Notes under the pieces: model-generated
What the model saw: the letters and a program-made list of their open reading frames with translations, nothing else
Databases searched by the model: none
Told to the model about the DNA's origin: nothing
Translations under genes and position numbers: made by a program
Assembly: GCA_002163155.1 (NCBI GenBank)
Contig: MAAO01000015.1
Span: 124,001 to 188,000, forward strand
Reading direction: 5' to 3'
From: Halobacteriovorax marinus
GTDB taxonomy: Bacteria; Bdellovibrionota; Bacteriovoracia; Bacteriovoracales; Bacteriovoracaceae
DNA length: 64,000 nucleotides
Shown here: piece after piece, positions 34,469 to 43,472 of the stretch
Position numbering within the stretch: position 1 is the stretch's first letter
Layout of the letters: each line of letters opens with the position of its first letter

Positions 34469-35472
34469 ATCTTGTAGAGGTCTTCCGATAAGTTTTCACA
34501 GTATCGACAATCAGGATCACAATCGCTTCCTGTACTATTCATATAAGAGCGAAGCTCCTTATGTCTCGCTCCATTCCAAGAATCTTTTTCAAAAATATTC
34601 CCATATTGAGACTCATTGGGTGGTCTCATAAAACAGGCCCCGATTGCACCTTGATTATCCAAGTGCACATAACTGATGGGTTGCTGGCAAGATTTTGATT
34701 TCAACTCTCTTGAGACTGGAGCCGGCCAATCAATATTGAGCTTGTTACCATATTGTTTTGTAATGACTTTCTTGAGTTCTACGAATGACTGATCATCATG
34801 AAAGATGACTTTTTCCATCCCCTTGCCGTATGTAGGATAGTAATTTGAAAAACGAATATTTTTACAGCCAATGCTGACACAGAAATCCAGTGATCGGTAA
34901 ATTTCATTTAAACCATCTGCTTCTAGAATTGTCTGAATCCAAACGATACTCTTCTTCTGCATAGCGAGAAATACTCGCTCTACATCTGCCCAGTTAGACT
35001 CATATAAACTCAGTCCTAAAATATCGGGAGCACAATTTATAAATCGCTCTAACTTACTTCCCTTCAAGAGCGTAGAGTTCGTTACAACAGTTACGACTTT
35101 TCTTCTCTTATTTAGATCTTCAAGTATTTCGAAAATATCTCTAGCAATAAAGGGTTCACCACCCAGGAGTCCAACTCGCAGGGCATTTTTGAAAAACTCA
35201 TTCTCTGTGATTTTTAAATATTGATCATACATAAGTTCAAACTCTCCTCCATTATTTGGATTCAAGTCATCCCCAATGAAACAGAAGTCGCAGTTCAAAT
35301 TACAATTCTTTGTGGTGTAGATAACAACATTAGTGGGAGTATGTGACACAACCTCTAAACCCATTTTTCTCGCCCACAGATATTTTACGTAGTTAAGCAC
35401 AACTCTAAAATGAGGAGGAGATTTAAGAAGTCTAATGAATGCTCTAATATAGATATTTAACAGTAGTTTCAT
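34465..35472 (-). CDS. Radical SAM/SPASM protein
   Basis: The 335-residue protein has the SAM-cluster motif IYTTKNCNLNCDFCFIGDD (CxxxCxxC, about residues 53-60), LLGGEPFIARDIFEI (GGEP) and VTNSTLL. The C-terminal SPASM part has CQQPISYVHLDNQGAIGACF and GSDCDPDCRYCENL. It heads an operon with two DegT aminotransferases. The combination of a SPASM enzyme and a DegT aminotransferase is known from butirosin biosynthesis, where BtrN oxidises an amino-deoxy-inosose intermediate and BtrS aminates it. That is the closest precedent I can name, not proof. The operon is divergent from a GT2 gene. Confidence 0.85.
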   Translation of the reverse strand: MKLLLNIYIRAFIRLLKSPPHFRVVLNYVKYLWARKMGLEVVSHTPTNVVIYTTKNCNLNCDFCFIGDDLNPNNGGEFELMYDQYLKITENEFFKNALRVGLLGGEPFIARDIFEILEDLNKRRKVVTVVTNSTLLKGSKLERFINCAPDILGLSLYESNWADVERVFLAMQKKSIVWIQTILEADGLNEIYRSLDFCVSIGCKNIRFSNYYPTYGKGMEKVIFHDDQSFVELKKVITKQYGNKLNIDWPAPVSRELKSKSCQQPISYVHLDNQGAIGACFMRPPNESQYGNIFEKDSWNGARHKELRSYMNSTGSDCDPDCRYCENLSEDLYKI

Positions 35473-35586
35473 CGGTATCTAAATTGTAGTTAATTTTACG
35501 AATTTACACAATATTCAACAGCTTAAAGCACACAAAGTTGGCAAATTGCCTCATTTTTTTGTATTTTTATAGGATTTTATGAATTG

Positions 35587-36342
35587 ATGATAATATATAA
35601 CTCTAGAGAGAGAAATTTGAAAAAAGATATACCACATACACTTTCCATAACTGTCCCAGCACTCAATGAGGAGGCCAATCTTGGCGCGACCTTAGAAATG
35701 CTGATTCAGTCCAGCAAGAACTGGAAGAGCGTGGAGATCATCGTAATTGACGATGGTAGTACTGATAAGACCTCTGAAATTGCTTATCAATATGCTTCTA
35801 AGTGTGACCTGAGAGTTATTCGCCACAAAACTCCCTTTGGGAGGGGTTACTCCATCAATGAAGGTTTTACTGAATCCAAGGGAGATTTTCTTATTTGCTT
35901 TAATGGCAAGAAAGATACTACTCAGTCCCAAGTGGAGAAAATTCTAAATAAGGTCAATCAGGCAGAGCTCATTATCTCCTATCAGGACAATACAGCGGAT
36001 CGGCCTTTGATAAGAAGAGTTCTCTCAAGGCTCTATACTGGTATTATAAATTTATTTTTTAACAAGAGACTTAAGTACTACAATGGTTCCATTTTACTGA
36101 AACAGAGATGCTTTAAGAAGCTAGACATTAAAACTTCTTCTTATGCCTATGAAACTGAGATGCTGCTCAACTTACTTGAATGTGGTACCAGTTATATTGA
36201 AGTGCCAGTCATCGACATTTTTGAGGACGACAGAAGCACAAGATCTCTTAAAATAAGAAATATACTGGGAGTGGTTTTCACATTCCTTAGAATGTTCTTT
36301 GAAATAAAAATTCTCTCAAATAAAACGAGGCAGACAAATTGA
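35587..36342 (+). CDS. Family 2 glycosyltransferase
   Basis: The protein (about 251 residues from the ATG at 35587; a TTG at 35584 would add one) has the GT-A fold: LSITVPALNEEANLG, VEIIVIDDGSTDKTSEIA with the nucleotide-binding Asp pair, and RHKTPFGRGYSINEGF. The second part has the expected acceptor region and one weak hydrophobic patch (NILGVVFTFLRMFFEI) at the C-terminus. Where the DxD would be I read CFNGKKDTT, so the metal-binding site may differ (dolichol-phosphate-mannose-synthase-like enzymes have ADGD). It likely transfers a sugar to a lipid or glycan. The next gene starts within its stop codon. Confidence 0.8.
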   Translation: MIIYNSRERNLKKDIPHTLSITVPALNEEANLGATLEMLIQSSKNWKSVEIIVIDDGSTDKTSEIAYQYASKCDLRVIRHKTPFGRGYSINEGFTESKGDFLICFNGKKDTTQSQVEKILNKVNQAELIISYQDNTADRPLIRRVLSRLYTGIINLFFNKRLKYYNGSILLKQRCFKKLDIKTSSYAYETEMLLNLLECGTSYIEVPVIDIFEDDRSTRSLKIRNILGVVFTFLRMFFEIKILSNKTRQTN

Positions 36343-37355
36343 AGATTGCAACAGCTATTCAATATTTCAAACTAGCTCTTCGCATGAAAGTATATAGGCA
36401 TCCATTTACCAATTTTAGAATTGGATTACACTTCTTACTCATAAGAATCAATATTCTGCTTAAGACAAAGAAGCTGACCATCTCTCCCCCAAATATAGTC
36501 TTCTCTCTCACTTCTAGATGTAATAAGACCTGTGACTTTTGTCACTACATCACAGAGCTCAATTCACCAGAACACAAGGAAGACGAGTTAAGTTACGACA
36601 GTTTTGTTGAGATCTTAGACTCAGAAGGTTGCCCTAGTGTTGGTAGAATATGTCTCTACGGAGGAGAACCGCTACTCAATAAGGATTTCTTTAAAATTCT
36701 AGCAGAAGCCAAGAAGAGAAAGTTTCTCACCTCCATTGTGACTAATGGATTGCTTATTACTAAGTATAAAAGTGAATTACAAGAATCAAATCTTGATTTA
36801 ATGACAGTGAGTTATTATCCAGAAGATGTTGAGAAGATAAAACCTTCCCTCGTAAATATTTCAAAGTATATCCCCATCAACCTAAGCTATGTAGTTTCAA
36901 ACAATAGAATTGATGAAATTGAAAAATTTCTCATTTACGCAAGAGACATCAATGCGGCCATGGTGACGATTGAAAATTTAAGAGAAAATGGCATAACTAG
37001 TGAAGAGTCTCTAAAAGAAAATGAGCAGTTAAAAAGTCAGAGAGTTCATTTAACAGAAAACTACTCGAAACACTTTATTCTTAGATGGTCTGGTTTTAAC
37101 AAGATAGACACAGTGAACTTAAAAACAAGTTGTGTAGATTTCTGGGATACGATTTTTGTAAATGCCAAGGGACAGATCTCACCTTGCTGCCAATACCCTT
37201 TAAACTCATACTTTGGGGATATTAAGAAGAAGAGCTCTTCAGTGAATTCACTAGAAATGTTAAAATTGAGAGATCAGATAAGTTCTAACCAAGCACCTAA
37301 GAATTGTGAGGGATGTCACTACCTATACGCAAAAGATCCTTTATATAAATCTTAA
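36339..37355 (+). CDS. Radical SAM/SPASM protein
   Basis: The 338-residue protein probably starts at the TTG at 36339, overlapping the GT2 stop codon, with GAGG eight bases upstream. The SAM cluster motif is LTSRCNKTCDFCHYITE. CLYGGEPLLNKDFF is the GGEP site, and IVTNGLLI and LSYVVSNNRID are later strands. The C-terminal SPASM part has SCVDFW, GQISPCCQYPLNS and NCEGCHYLYAK. It overlaps the convergent zinc alcohol dehydrogenase gene by 4 bases. The coupling with the GT2 suggests the substrate is the sugar or lipid that GT2 handles, or the glycan it makes. Confidence 0.85.
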   Translation: MKIATAIQYFKLALRMKVYRHPFTNFRIGLHFLLIRINILLKTKKLTISPPNIVFSLTSRCNKTCDFCHYITELNSPEHKEDELSYDSFVEILDSEGCPSVGRICLYGGEPLLNKDFFKILAEAKKRKFLTSIVTNGLLITKYKSELQESNLDLMTVSYYPEDVEKIKPSLVNISKYIPINLSYVVSNNRIDEIEKFLIYARDINAAMVTIENLRENGITSEESLKENEQLKSQRVHLTENYSKHFILRWSGFNKIDTVNLKTSCVDFWDTIFVNAKGQISPCCQYPLNSYFGDIKKKSSSVNSLEMLKLRDQISSNQAPKNCEGCHYLYAKDPLYKS

Positions 37356-38368
37356 ACTTCTTCTTCAGCGACATTAATGACAATTTTCATGCACTCATCT
37401 CGAATAAGCGCTTTATCAAAGGCTTCTTGAACGTTGTCAAAATGAAATTCGTGAGAAATTATTTTTGAAGCAATGACTTCAAATTTTCCTTTCCAAAAGA
37501 CGATTGCTCTATCAAGAGTCTCTTTTGGCATTCCTCTCATCCATTTAAGAGTTATATTTTTCATAGCAAGAAGATTAGAATTGATTTCAACTTCTCTCTT
37601 ATACTTTCCTACAATAAGACAATGAGAACTCATATGAGTAAAGAAGTTCATATATTTCCAAAAACCGTTCTTGTCGTGACCATCACCGGAAGTATCAATG
37701 ATGTAATCAAAAGTACTTTCAGAGTCAGTGAGCGCCATTGGTAATGGGAGAATATTAAGTTCTAAATCTTTGGCCATTTGTATTCTATATCTATCAGTTT
37801 CAATCAGAGTATAGTTGAAGCCTTCCTCTTTTATTCTTAAAGCGGTAAGAATCCCTACGGGTCCTCCACCAAAGATCAAAGTACGATGATCTTTTGTCGC
37901 TCCAAGTTTTGAGATTTGAGAGAGCGCCTCTTCCGCAACTGCGGCGACTTCTAAGAGAACGATTTCATTTAGGGAAAAATCAGTAACCTTAAGTAACTGA
38001 GAGGCCGGAAGTATGGCCTTTGTTCTAATCATACCTATATCTTTTCCGCCTAAAGAAAAACCTTTCTGACATAGATTTGATTTTTCATCATGGCAAATTT
38101 TACATGCGCCACAACCCATAACAGCTGTACTAGTAACGAGATCACCGACCTCTAAACTGTCACATAGACTTTCTACAACTCTACCGACCCACTCATGTCC
38201 AAGTCTAAGAACACTATCGTCCGCAACCGTTTCCATAGCAAAGAGATCAGATCCACAGATACCAACTTTTTCAACACTAATTAACACTTCACCATCTTGC
38301 AGTGAAGGAAGAGTTAAATCTGATTTTAAAAATGCTTTATGACTAAATTTCCATTCAGTGATTTTCAT
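37352..38368 (-). CDS. Zinc-dependent alcohol dehydrogenase (MDR family)
   Basis: The 338-residue protein has catalytic-zinc ligands Cys38 in GICGSDLF and His58-Glu59 in RLGHEWVG. The structural-zinc loop has Cys86, 89, 92 and 100 (GCGACKICHDEKSNLC). The NAD(P)-binding motif is IFGGGPVGILTAL. It is most like sorbitol/threonine-dehydrogenase-type MDR enzymes that oxidise a secondary alcohol of a polyol or sugar. It ends an operon that includes a radical SAM/SPASM gene (start 3 bases downstream of the latter's stop). NeoA-type dehydrogenases act in this way in 2-deoxystreptamine pathways, a possible link to the DegT genes nearby. Confidence 0.85.
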   Translation of the reverse strand: MKITEWKFSHKAFLKSDLTLPSLQDGEVLISVEKVGICGSDLFAMETVADDSVLRLGHEWVGRVVESLCDSLEVGDLVTSTAVMGCGACKICHDEKSNLCQKGFSLGGKDIGMIRTKAILPASQLLKVTDFSLNEIVLLEVAAVAEEALSQISKLGATKDHRTLIFGGGPVGILTALRIKEEGFNYTLIETDRYRIQMAKDLELNILPLPMALTDSESTFDYIIDTSGDGHDKNGFWKYMNFFTHMSSHCLIVGKYKREVEINSNLLAMKNITLKWMRGMPKETLDRAIVFWKGKFEVIASKIISHEFHFDNVQEAFDKALIRDECMKIVINVAEEEV

Positions 38369-38370
38369 TT

Positions 38371-39351
38371 TTATTTCCGTAGAAAATATTCCTCAATAGG
38401 AATAATTATTTGTTGTAACTGCTCATTTCCTGAAGTTTTTAATTCTTCTAAAAGCTTATCTAGGTATTTACTCAGATCAACGTCACGTTCTTCTAAGACG
38501 CAAAAGACATTTGGATCAAAGAGAAAAATAAAAGAATGATCTAAGTTCTTCTTCTTGCAAAAATCTATGAACGCGAATATTTCATGATAATTTAAACGCT
38601 GAACACAGAAGTCTAACTTAATTCTAAAACTCTTCCTCTCATCTCTGTACTTTAGAAGATCATTTATATTCTTAATGAGCTGAGAGTAATTTCCTTTCTT
38701 TCTTATCTTTAAATAAGTATCTGGAAAAATACTGTCGACACTTATTGTAATCGTATCGAGCTTAATTAAATTTAAGGAATCCTTAATTTTCTTTGTAAAA
38801 CTCCAATTGCCATTTGTTGTAATAGACCAAAAGCAATCTTTATTAGTCTTAGTTACTTCATCAATTAGTTTGAAAGTATCTCTTTGAACAAAGGGTTCTC
38901 CGCCGAGAAGATCAATATGCTTTAAGAAAGGGAAAACTTTCTCGGGCCCTTCTGACCAAAAAGTACTCTGGTCATAGACTCCATTAGGGCCACGCCAGAC
39001 TGTGCACATAATGCACTCAATATTACACTTACCATTAAGTCTTAAATCTAACTTTTGTGGCGGTAACTCTTGAACAACTTCTTTCACAATATCTTTTTCA
39101 AAGACTTCGTAATATTTGTGACATTGTTTATTCTTTATTTTTTTAGCACAAGTTGAAATATTACCGGAAATGAATTCTTCCCGCAGCGCCATTATCTTTT
39201 CACAATTCCACAACTCCTCCATTGAGGAGTCTTTAATATTTCCAATAGGATAGTCATCTAACAAGCAACAAGGTTGCACAGATCCATCATGCATCATGGA
39301 TAGTTCATAGAATGGTCTGGCACAAAATGGCTTCTTATTCTCTTCGCTCAC
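38371..39351 (-). CDS. Twitch-domain radical SAM protein
   Basis: The 326-residue protein starts with a half SPASM domain: FCARPFYELSMMHDGSVQPCC, then GNIKDSSMEELWN and CAKKIKNKQCHKYY. The radical SAM core follows: RLNGKCNIECIMCTVWRGP (CxxxCxxC, residues about 109-116), LLGGEPFVQRDTFKL and TISVDSIFPDTYLKIRK. Its nearest relative in the window is the gene at 56565: both have the twitch first and an MCxxWxxPNG(V/L)YD sequence right after the cluster. It is fourth of a five-gene minus-strand operon, between a membrane protein and the zinc alcohol dehydrogenase. Substrate unknown. Confidence 0.85.
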   Translation of the reverse strand: MSEENKKPFCARPFYELSMMHDGSVQPCCLLDDYPIGNIKDSSMEELWNCEKIMALREEFISGNISTCAKKIKNKQCHKYYEVFEKDIVKEVVQELPPQKLDLRLNGKCNIECIMCTVWRGPNGVYDQSTFWSEGPEKVFPFLKHIDLLGGEPFVQRDTFKLIDEVTKTNKDCFWSITTNGNWSFTKKIKDSLNLIKLDTITISVDSIFPDTYLKIRKKGNYSQLIKNINDLLKYRDERKSFRIKLDFCVQRLNYHEIFAFIDFCKKKNLDHSFIFLFDPNVFCVLEERDVDLSKYLDKLLEELKTSGNEQLQQIIIPIEEYFLRK

Positions 39352-39370
39352 TTATACTCTCCAAAGAACA

Positions 39371-40009
39371 TCATGATTGATCCACTATCTTTTCAATTTC
39401 CCAGCTGACTTTATTTTGTTTAGGACAGGGAATATCTAAGAGGTTTTTAAATTTCGCCTCGAGAATTATTCTATTACCAATTCTACGAGGAGACCACTCT
39501 ACAGTTGGAATATATTCGTCATACCAATAACTACTAAAGAAATTCTGACTGATAGCAAAATGGCCGTACTTATTAATGTGATATTCCTTACCCTTGTAGG
39601 TTTTTTTAAACTTACAACGACCTTTTGTTTGAATATCAACATTCTTAAAGTCAAAGAGAGTGGAATAATCTGTATTTTTTGAAATTCTAAAATGAGCTGC
39701 GGATTGACAATCTTTACTTTCAAGAACAATTTTTCCCTCATGATTATTAATGATCAGACTTCTCTTTACAATATTATCAAAGTCTAAAGAGAGTGAGAAA
39801 GTAAGTTCAAAGTCATCTTTATCTTTTTCTCTTGTAATAAGAGGGTTATCTAGATCAAGGTCTTCTGGGCAAGCGATTCGTTTTATATTGTAAGTTCCGT
39901 TGGGAATATTATACATGAGCGTTTTGTTAAATTCAGCGAAGTAGACATAACCTCCAACAAGGAGAATAGAGGCAAGGGAGAATAGTATAAACTCTATTTT
40001 AGAATTCAT
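39371..40009 (-). CDS. Hypothetical protein with one N-terminal membrane helix
   Basis: The 212-residue protein has a single hydrophobic segment (about 7-24) that is a membrane anchor or uncleaved signal, and a ~185-residue extracytoplasmic beta-rich part with four scattered Cys (IACPEDLD, SKDCQSA, KGRCKFK, DIPCPKQ). I recognise no family. Its ATG overlaps the stop codon of the solute-binding lipoprotein by 4 bases, so both are in one operon and probably in the same compartment. Confidence 0.6.
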   Translation of the reverse strand: MNSKIEFILFSLASILLVGGYVYFAEFNKTLMYNIPNGTYNIKRIACPEDLDLDNPLITREKDKDDFELTFSLSLDFDNIVKRSLIINNHEGKIVLESKDCQSAAHFRISKNTDYSTLFDFKNVDIQTKGRCKFKKTYKGKEYHINKYGHFAISQNFFSSYWYDEYIPTVEWSPRRIGNRIILEAKFKNLLDIPCPKQNKVSWEIEKIVDQS

Positions 40010-41133
40010 AATTTCTTCTCTCTTTTAGAAAGTGCGCTCACCCATGCTTTCTTCATAGACCTTAAGGCCTCTCTGCTTCTAGGTGGCCATAAGAAGCGCT
40101 TATTTTCATAGTAAGAAATATTTTCAAACATAAAGCGATCTTTTTGATACTTGGAAAGAGGTGTTTTAAATTTGGAAATAACCGGCATTTCGCCATTTCC
40201 TTTCATGATGACTTCTCTTTGGTAGTACTCACTTATTGTGAAATTAATCCACTCATGGGCCAAGAGAACTTTTTTAGAATCACCTAGGGTTTTACGATTC
40301 ATAACCATAAAATCCATCGAACCTGGAACTCCTTCGCTAGGGTTTGAAAACTTCCAATCTTCCTTAGGTTTAAGTTGATCTACAAAGTTTCCAAAAGCAG
40401 TGGCCACATGTGAACCTTTAATATCTACGGGGCGCTCTAAGTCATCCCAATAAGCTCTAGCGTTCAGGGCAAGGTAATCAAAATTCTTTAGGAATGTTTT
40501 ATTTAATAGAACATGTTCTACATCAAAAATCTTTTCCATGGGAACTCCAGAAACAAGAGCCGTTATATAGAAGTTTGTTTCAAAGTAATATTCTGAAACA
40601 GAATACTTACCCTTAAACTTTGGATCCCAGAGAACTTTCCAGGACCTTGGTTTTCGTTCAACTTTATTTGAATTATAAATTAATCTATAGCTACTATTTT
40701 CTAAGGGAACACCGTACAGCTTTCCTTGATCCTTTAAGAAAGAGAAGTTAGCGAAGATGGGATAGAGATTCTTATAATTAGAGAGTTTCTTTGTATCCAC
40801 TTCTAAAAGGAGTTTGTCTTGCAAGTACTTATAGGTAGGTCCGTGAAAGAGATAATGTGAAGCTGAGATCAAATCTGCACTTCCATCAATGATGGAATTA
40901 TAGAAGTCATCCTCATTTACAGGATTTTGTACAAGTACTTTTACTTCTATTCCATATTTTTCTTGCATCTGTTTTTGAAATTCCACTCTTGCAAATTCGG
41001 GAGCAAACCCTTTCCAAACATTTAGGCGCAATTCTCTTTTATCTGTACAAGAGAAAAGAAATACAGAGAGCAACAATAGTGGAACTACATATTTTCTACT
41101 TTCTTGAATGTTTGACCAAATAAATTTATCCAT
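40006..41133 (-). CDS. Extracellular solute-binding lipoprotein (PotD/ABC type)
   Basis: The 375-residue protein has a lipobox FLFSC (Cys29). The mature part shows the family-1 periplasmic-binding fold: LRLNVWKGFAPEFARVEFQK, ISASHYLFHGPTYKYLQDKL and a hinge at RLIYNSN, then KYSVSEYYFETNFYITALVS. Such proteins capture polyamines, sugars or metals, but no permease or ATPase gene is in the operon. It may work with a remote transporter or be a sensor. It overlaps neighbours on both sides (TAATG with the upstream TPR membrane protein gene). That suggests a dedicated role with the glycan-type proteins of this operon. Confidence 0.75.
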   Translation of the reverse strand: MDKFIWSNIQESRKYVVPLLLLSVFLFSCTDKRELRLNVWKGFAPEFARVEFQKQMQEKYGIEVKVLVQNPVNEDDFYNSIIDGSADLISASHYLFHGPTYKYLQDKLLLEVDTKKLSNYKNLYPIFANFSFLKDQGKLYGVPLENSSYRLIYNSNKVERKPRSWKVLWDPKFKGKYSVSEYYFETNFYITALVSGVPMEKIFDVEHVLLNKTFLKNFDYLALNARAYWDDLERPVDIKGSHVATAFGNFVDQLKPKEDWKFSNPSEGVPGSMDFMVMNRKTLGDSKKVLLAHEWINFTISEYYQREVIMKGNGEMPVISKFKTPLSKYQKDRFMFENISYYENKRFLWPPRSREALRSMKKAWVSALSKREKKL

Positions 41134-42836
41134 TAAAAGTTCTCTTCTAATTCTTTTAACTTATTTTCTAAAACATGAATTTCTTTTTTCATTATTTTTA
41201 GGGTATTATTAAATCCATTCCCCTTACTCTCTTTAGCAATTGCCTCATAGAAAGATTTTTTCTTATTTAACTTTAATCCCACCATTGAAGAGTATTGTTT
41301 TAAGTAGTTTATATTGTAAGGATTTTCATGGTACTGGGCCCCGATTAAAGCAATCGCCTCATCATCAAGGTCATTATTTGAAAGAATCATCAGGTAATTA
41401 GAGTAGAGGTAAACATCGTCAAAGAGTTTCATCCCTAGGTTCTTGGCCAAAGCTTTCGCATTCTCTAGCTCATTAAGAATCATGTGAATTTTCATGAGGC
41501 TAACATTACTATCGAGATAGCTTGGGTTAATTTCTCTCGCCTTAATAAAATGAATTTTTGCTTTATGGTGCTTCTCTTTATTCAAGAGAAGTGTTCCTAG
41601 CATCATTTGATAATAGAACGAATCTGTACTTTTACTGTTTATGAGTATCTCTTCATTCTTCCACTTACCTGTTTGATTAATAGCAGTTGTAGAGAGAATA
41701 AATAAGATTAAAAAAGAATGTTTCTTAGTAAGCCATCTATTTTTCTCATTAATAATTTTTGAGCATTGGACTGAAATGATAATAAGGCCCACAATAGGAA
41801 TATACATATACCTATCAGCAACTGTGGAGATTAATTGATAGTGAAAATTTACCAGACCACTAATGGGAAGAAAGAATATTAAAAAGAACAGTAGTCCAAA
41901 TAAAATTTCACCAGAATTTTTCTTTTTATCTAGATAAGCAATAAACCCAAGTATAGCGATCAGTGAGCAGCCAAGAATTACACGCCCTATCTCCATCACT
42001 TTTTCAACTCTTACCGGAGACCCTTGTCCTCCAACAACGAGATCAAAGGGATAGAGAAAATTCACAACGTAAGTAGTAAAACTATCAAATACGAGTATGA
42101 AGTTTCCAAGTAAGTTTATATCTAAAAGTCTGATGATCACATCACTTGAGAAGAGGTGCATTCCAGCAAAGCTTGCTATCAAGAAGAGAATGTTTCTCTT
42201 GGCAATAATCTTAAAGGAAAAGCGATGTACAGAGTAATCAATCAAAATTAATAATGCTGGTAGAGTAATGGATGTAGGTTTACTAAGTAGCGACATAGTA
42301 AATAGAGCTAAGATATAGAAAGTACTTCTAGAGATTCTCTGCTCTTTAGAATTTAGAGAAATTAAAATTGCAGCAAGAGTAAAGAACCCTGCCAATAATC
42401 CTCTAAGTGAAGAAATCCAAACGACACTCTCCACTTGTAATGGGTGAAAGAGAAATACCAGAGCACCACCTAGCGCCATATAGAAAGGATTATGATCCTC
42501 ATCTTTAATAGTGAAGAAAGTAAATATGATTTGAAAGACCAAGAGTGCACTTAAAGAGTGGATGAACATATTAAACACTCTAAAGGTCTCAGTGTTCTCT
42601 ACTCCTCCGATAAACCCAAGCACTTGCCAAACATTATAGGGAATAGGAGTTTTCGAGTGAGTCCACATCCACTTAATATTCTCGAAGTTAAAACCAATAT
42701 GTAAATTATCGACGATATGAAAACGATCATCTAAGAAGAAGAAATCGTAGTGAACGGCCTGGCTAAAAACTGCTAAGCAAATAACAAAGAGCAGGGCACA
42801 TATACTGGTTAATTTTAAGTCTAATATCGTTTTCAC
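41133..42836 (-). CDS. TPR-containing polytopic membrane protein (TMTC-like GT-C)
   Basis: The 567-residue protein has a first helix followed by HYDFFFLDDRFHIVDN, an Asp-Asp loop typical of GT-C sugar transferases and TMTC-type O-mannosyltransferase relatives. About ten more helices run to residue 400. Behind them a helical region with TPR-like repeats (residues about 400-540) ends in a Lys/Glu-rich coiled coil. It likely transfers a sugar from a lipid carrier to a protein or glycan at the outer face of the inner membrane. It is the first gene of a five-gene minus-strand operon. Confidence 0.7.
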   Translation of the reverse strand: MKTILDLKLTSICALLFVICLAVFSQAVHYDFFFLDDRFHIVDNLHIGFNFENIKWMWTHSKTPIPYNVWQVLGFIGGVENTETFRVFNMFIHSLSALLVFQIIFTFFTIKDEDHNPFYMALGGALVFLFHPLQVESVVWISSLRGLLAGFFTLAAILISLNSKEQRISRSTFYILALFTMSLLSKPTSITLPALLILIDYSVHRFSFKIIAKRNILFLIASFAGMHLFSSDVIIRLLDINLLGNFILVFDSFTTYVVNFLYPFDLVVGGQGSPVRVEKVMEIGRVILGCSLIAILGFIAYLDKKKNSGEILFGLLFFLIFFLPISGLVNFHYQLISTVADRYMYIPIVGLIIISVQCSKIINEKNRWLTKKHSFLILFILSTTAINQTGKWKNEEILINSKSTDSFYYQMMLGTLLLNKEKHHKAKIHFIKAREINPSYLDSNVSLMKIHMILNELENAKALAKNLGMKLFDDVYLYSNYLMILSNNDLDDEAIALIGAQYHENPYNINYLKQYSSMVGLKLNKKKSFYEAIAKESKGNGFNNTLKIMKKEIHVLENKLKELEENF

Positions 42837-42896
42837 TTACACACTAGGAAGAGGTTAATACTACTTCTATTGTAAGGATAAACACGATTTGAGGGA

Positions 42897-42924
42897 AGAA
42901 AAAAGGCCTTGTGAAAGGCCTTGT
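42897..42924 (-). terminator. Rho-independent terminator after S74-domain gene
   Basis: Reading the minus strand, AAGGCC (42922-42917) pairs with GGCCTT (42908-42903) across an 8-nt loop, followed by TTTTTTC. It directly follows the stop codon of the S74 gene and separates this operon from the TPR membrane protein operon. Confidence 0.85.
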
Positions 42925-42931
42925 TATTTGA

Positions 42932-43366
42932 TTATTTGTTTTTTAATTCTTCGATGATCTTTTGCTGATCTTCTAGCTTCTCATGAAGGTCTTTTACCGC
43001 TTCAAGAAGGATCGGAGTTAGCATTGAGTAGTTCACATGCTTCATTCCCTTACTGTCAGTCTTAACAGCTTGAGGAAAAACTCTTTCCACATCTTGGGCC
43101 ATTACACCAATTTGATTTGCAGCAGAGAAATCATTTTCTGGAAACTCTTCTGTTTTGTAATCATATGTATATGTGTTCAAAGAAAGAACACCGTTCATAG
43201 CATCTTTTAAAGGTGCGATATTTTCTTTAAAACGAACATCAGATCCAGCAAATACATCGAGGTAAATACTTTCATTTAGAACTTCTTCTTCAATTTCCTG
43301 AAGATTAAATTCCTTAATTTCACCAAAGTTGTATTCTTTCTTGTCTTGATCTTTTTCGTTGCTCAT
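42932..43366 (-). CDS. Stand-alone peptidase S74 (tail-fibre intramolecular chaperone) domain protein
   Basis: The 144-residue protein is nearly all S74 domain: GSDVRFKENIAPLKDAM, YTYDYK, IGVMAQDVERVFPQAV, MKHVNYSMLTPILLEAV, then the C-terminal coiled coil KDLHEKLEDQQKIIEELKNK. In phage endosialidases the domain is the trimerising C-terminal chaperone that cuts itself off at the Ser of SDxRxK with Lys at +5. Here Ser42 and Lys47 are both kept. Only 41 acidic residues lie in front (FGEIKEFNLQEIEEEVL), with no fibre. These look more like a leader peptide than a shaft. It lies downstream of a PqqD-like and a radical SAM gene, 106 bp from the former. Confidence 0.85.
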   Translation of the reverse strand: MSNEKDQDKKEYNFGEIKEFNLQEIEEEVLNESIYLDVFAGSDVRFKENIAPLKDAMNGVLSLNTYTYDYKTEEFPENDFSAANQIGVMAQDVERVFPQAVKTDSKGMKHVNYSMLTPILLEAVKDLHEKLEDQQKIIEELKNK

Positions 43367-43472
43367 TAAAGCCTCACATTTGATTGTCCGTACTCAGACA
43401 ATTGTACATCATTTCTCTTAATTCTAACATCGGGCGCAAATAACACCTAGATTTTATTTAAGCTATCAAGAA

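Noticed and set aside
42932-43366. S74 gene as a phage remnant
   Set aside because: No other phage gene (terminase, capsid, tail, integrase) is near, and the gene has its own place in an operon-like row with its own terminator.
43382-43401. ATTGTC-N8-GACAAT dyad between the PqqD-like and S74 genes
   Set aside because: Short arms; it may be part of an S74 promoter but no clear -10/-35 boxes were found.
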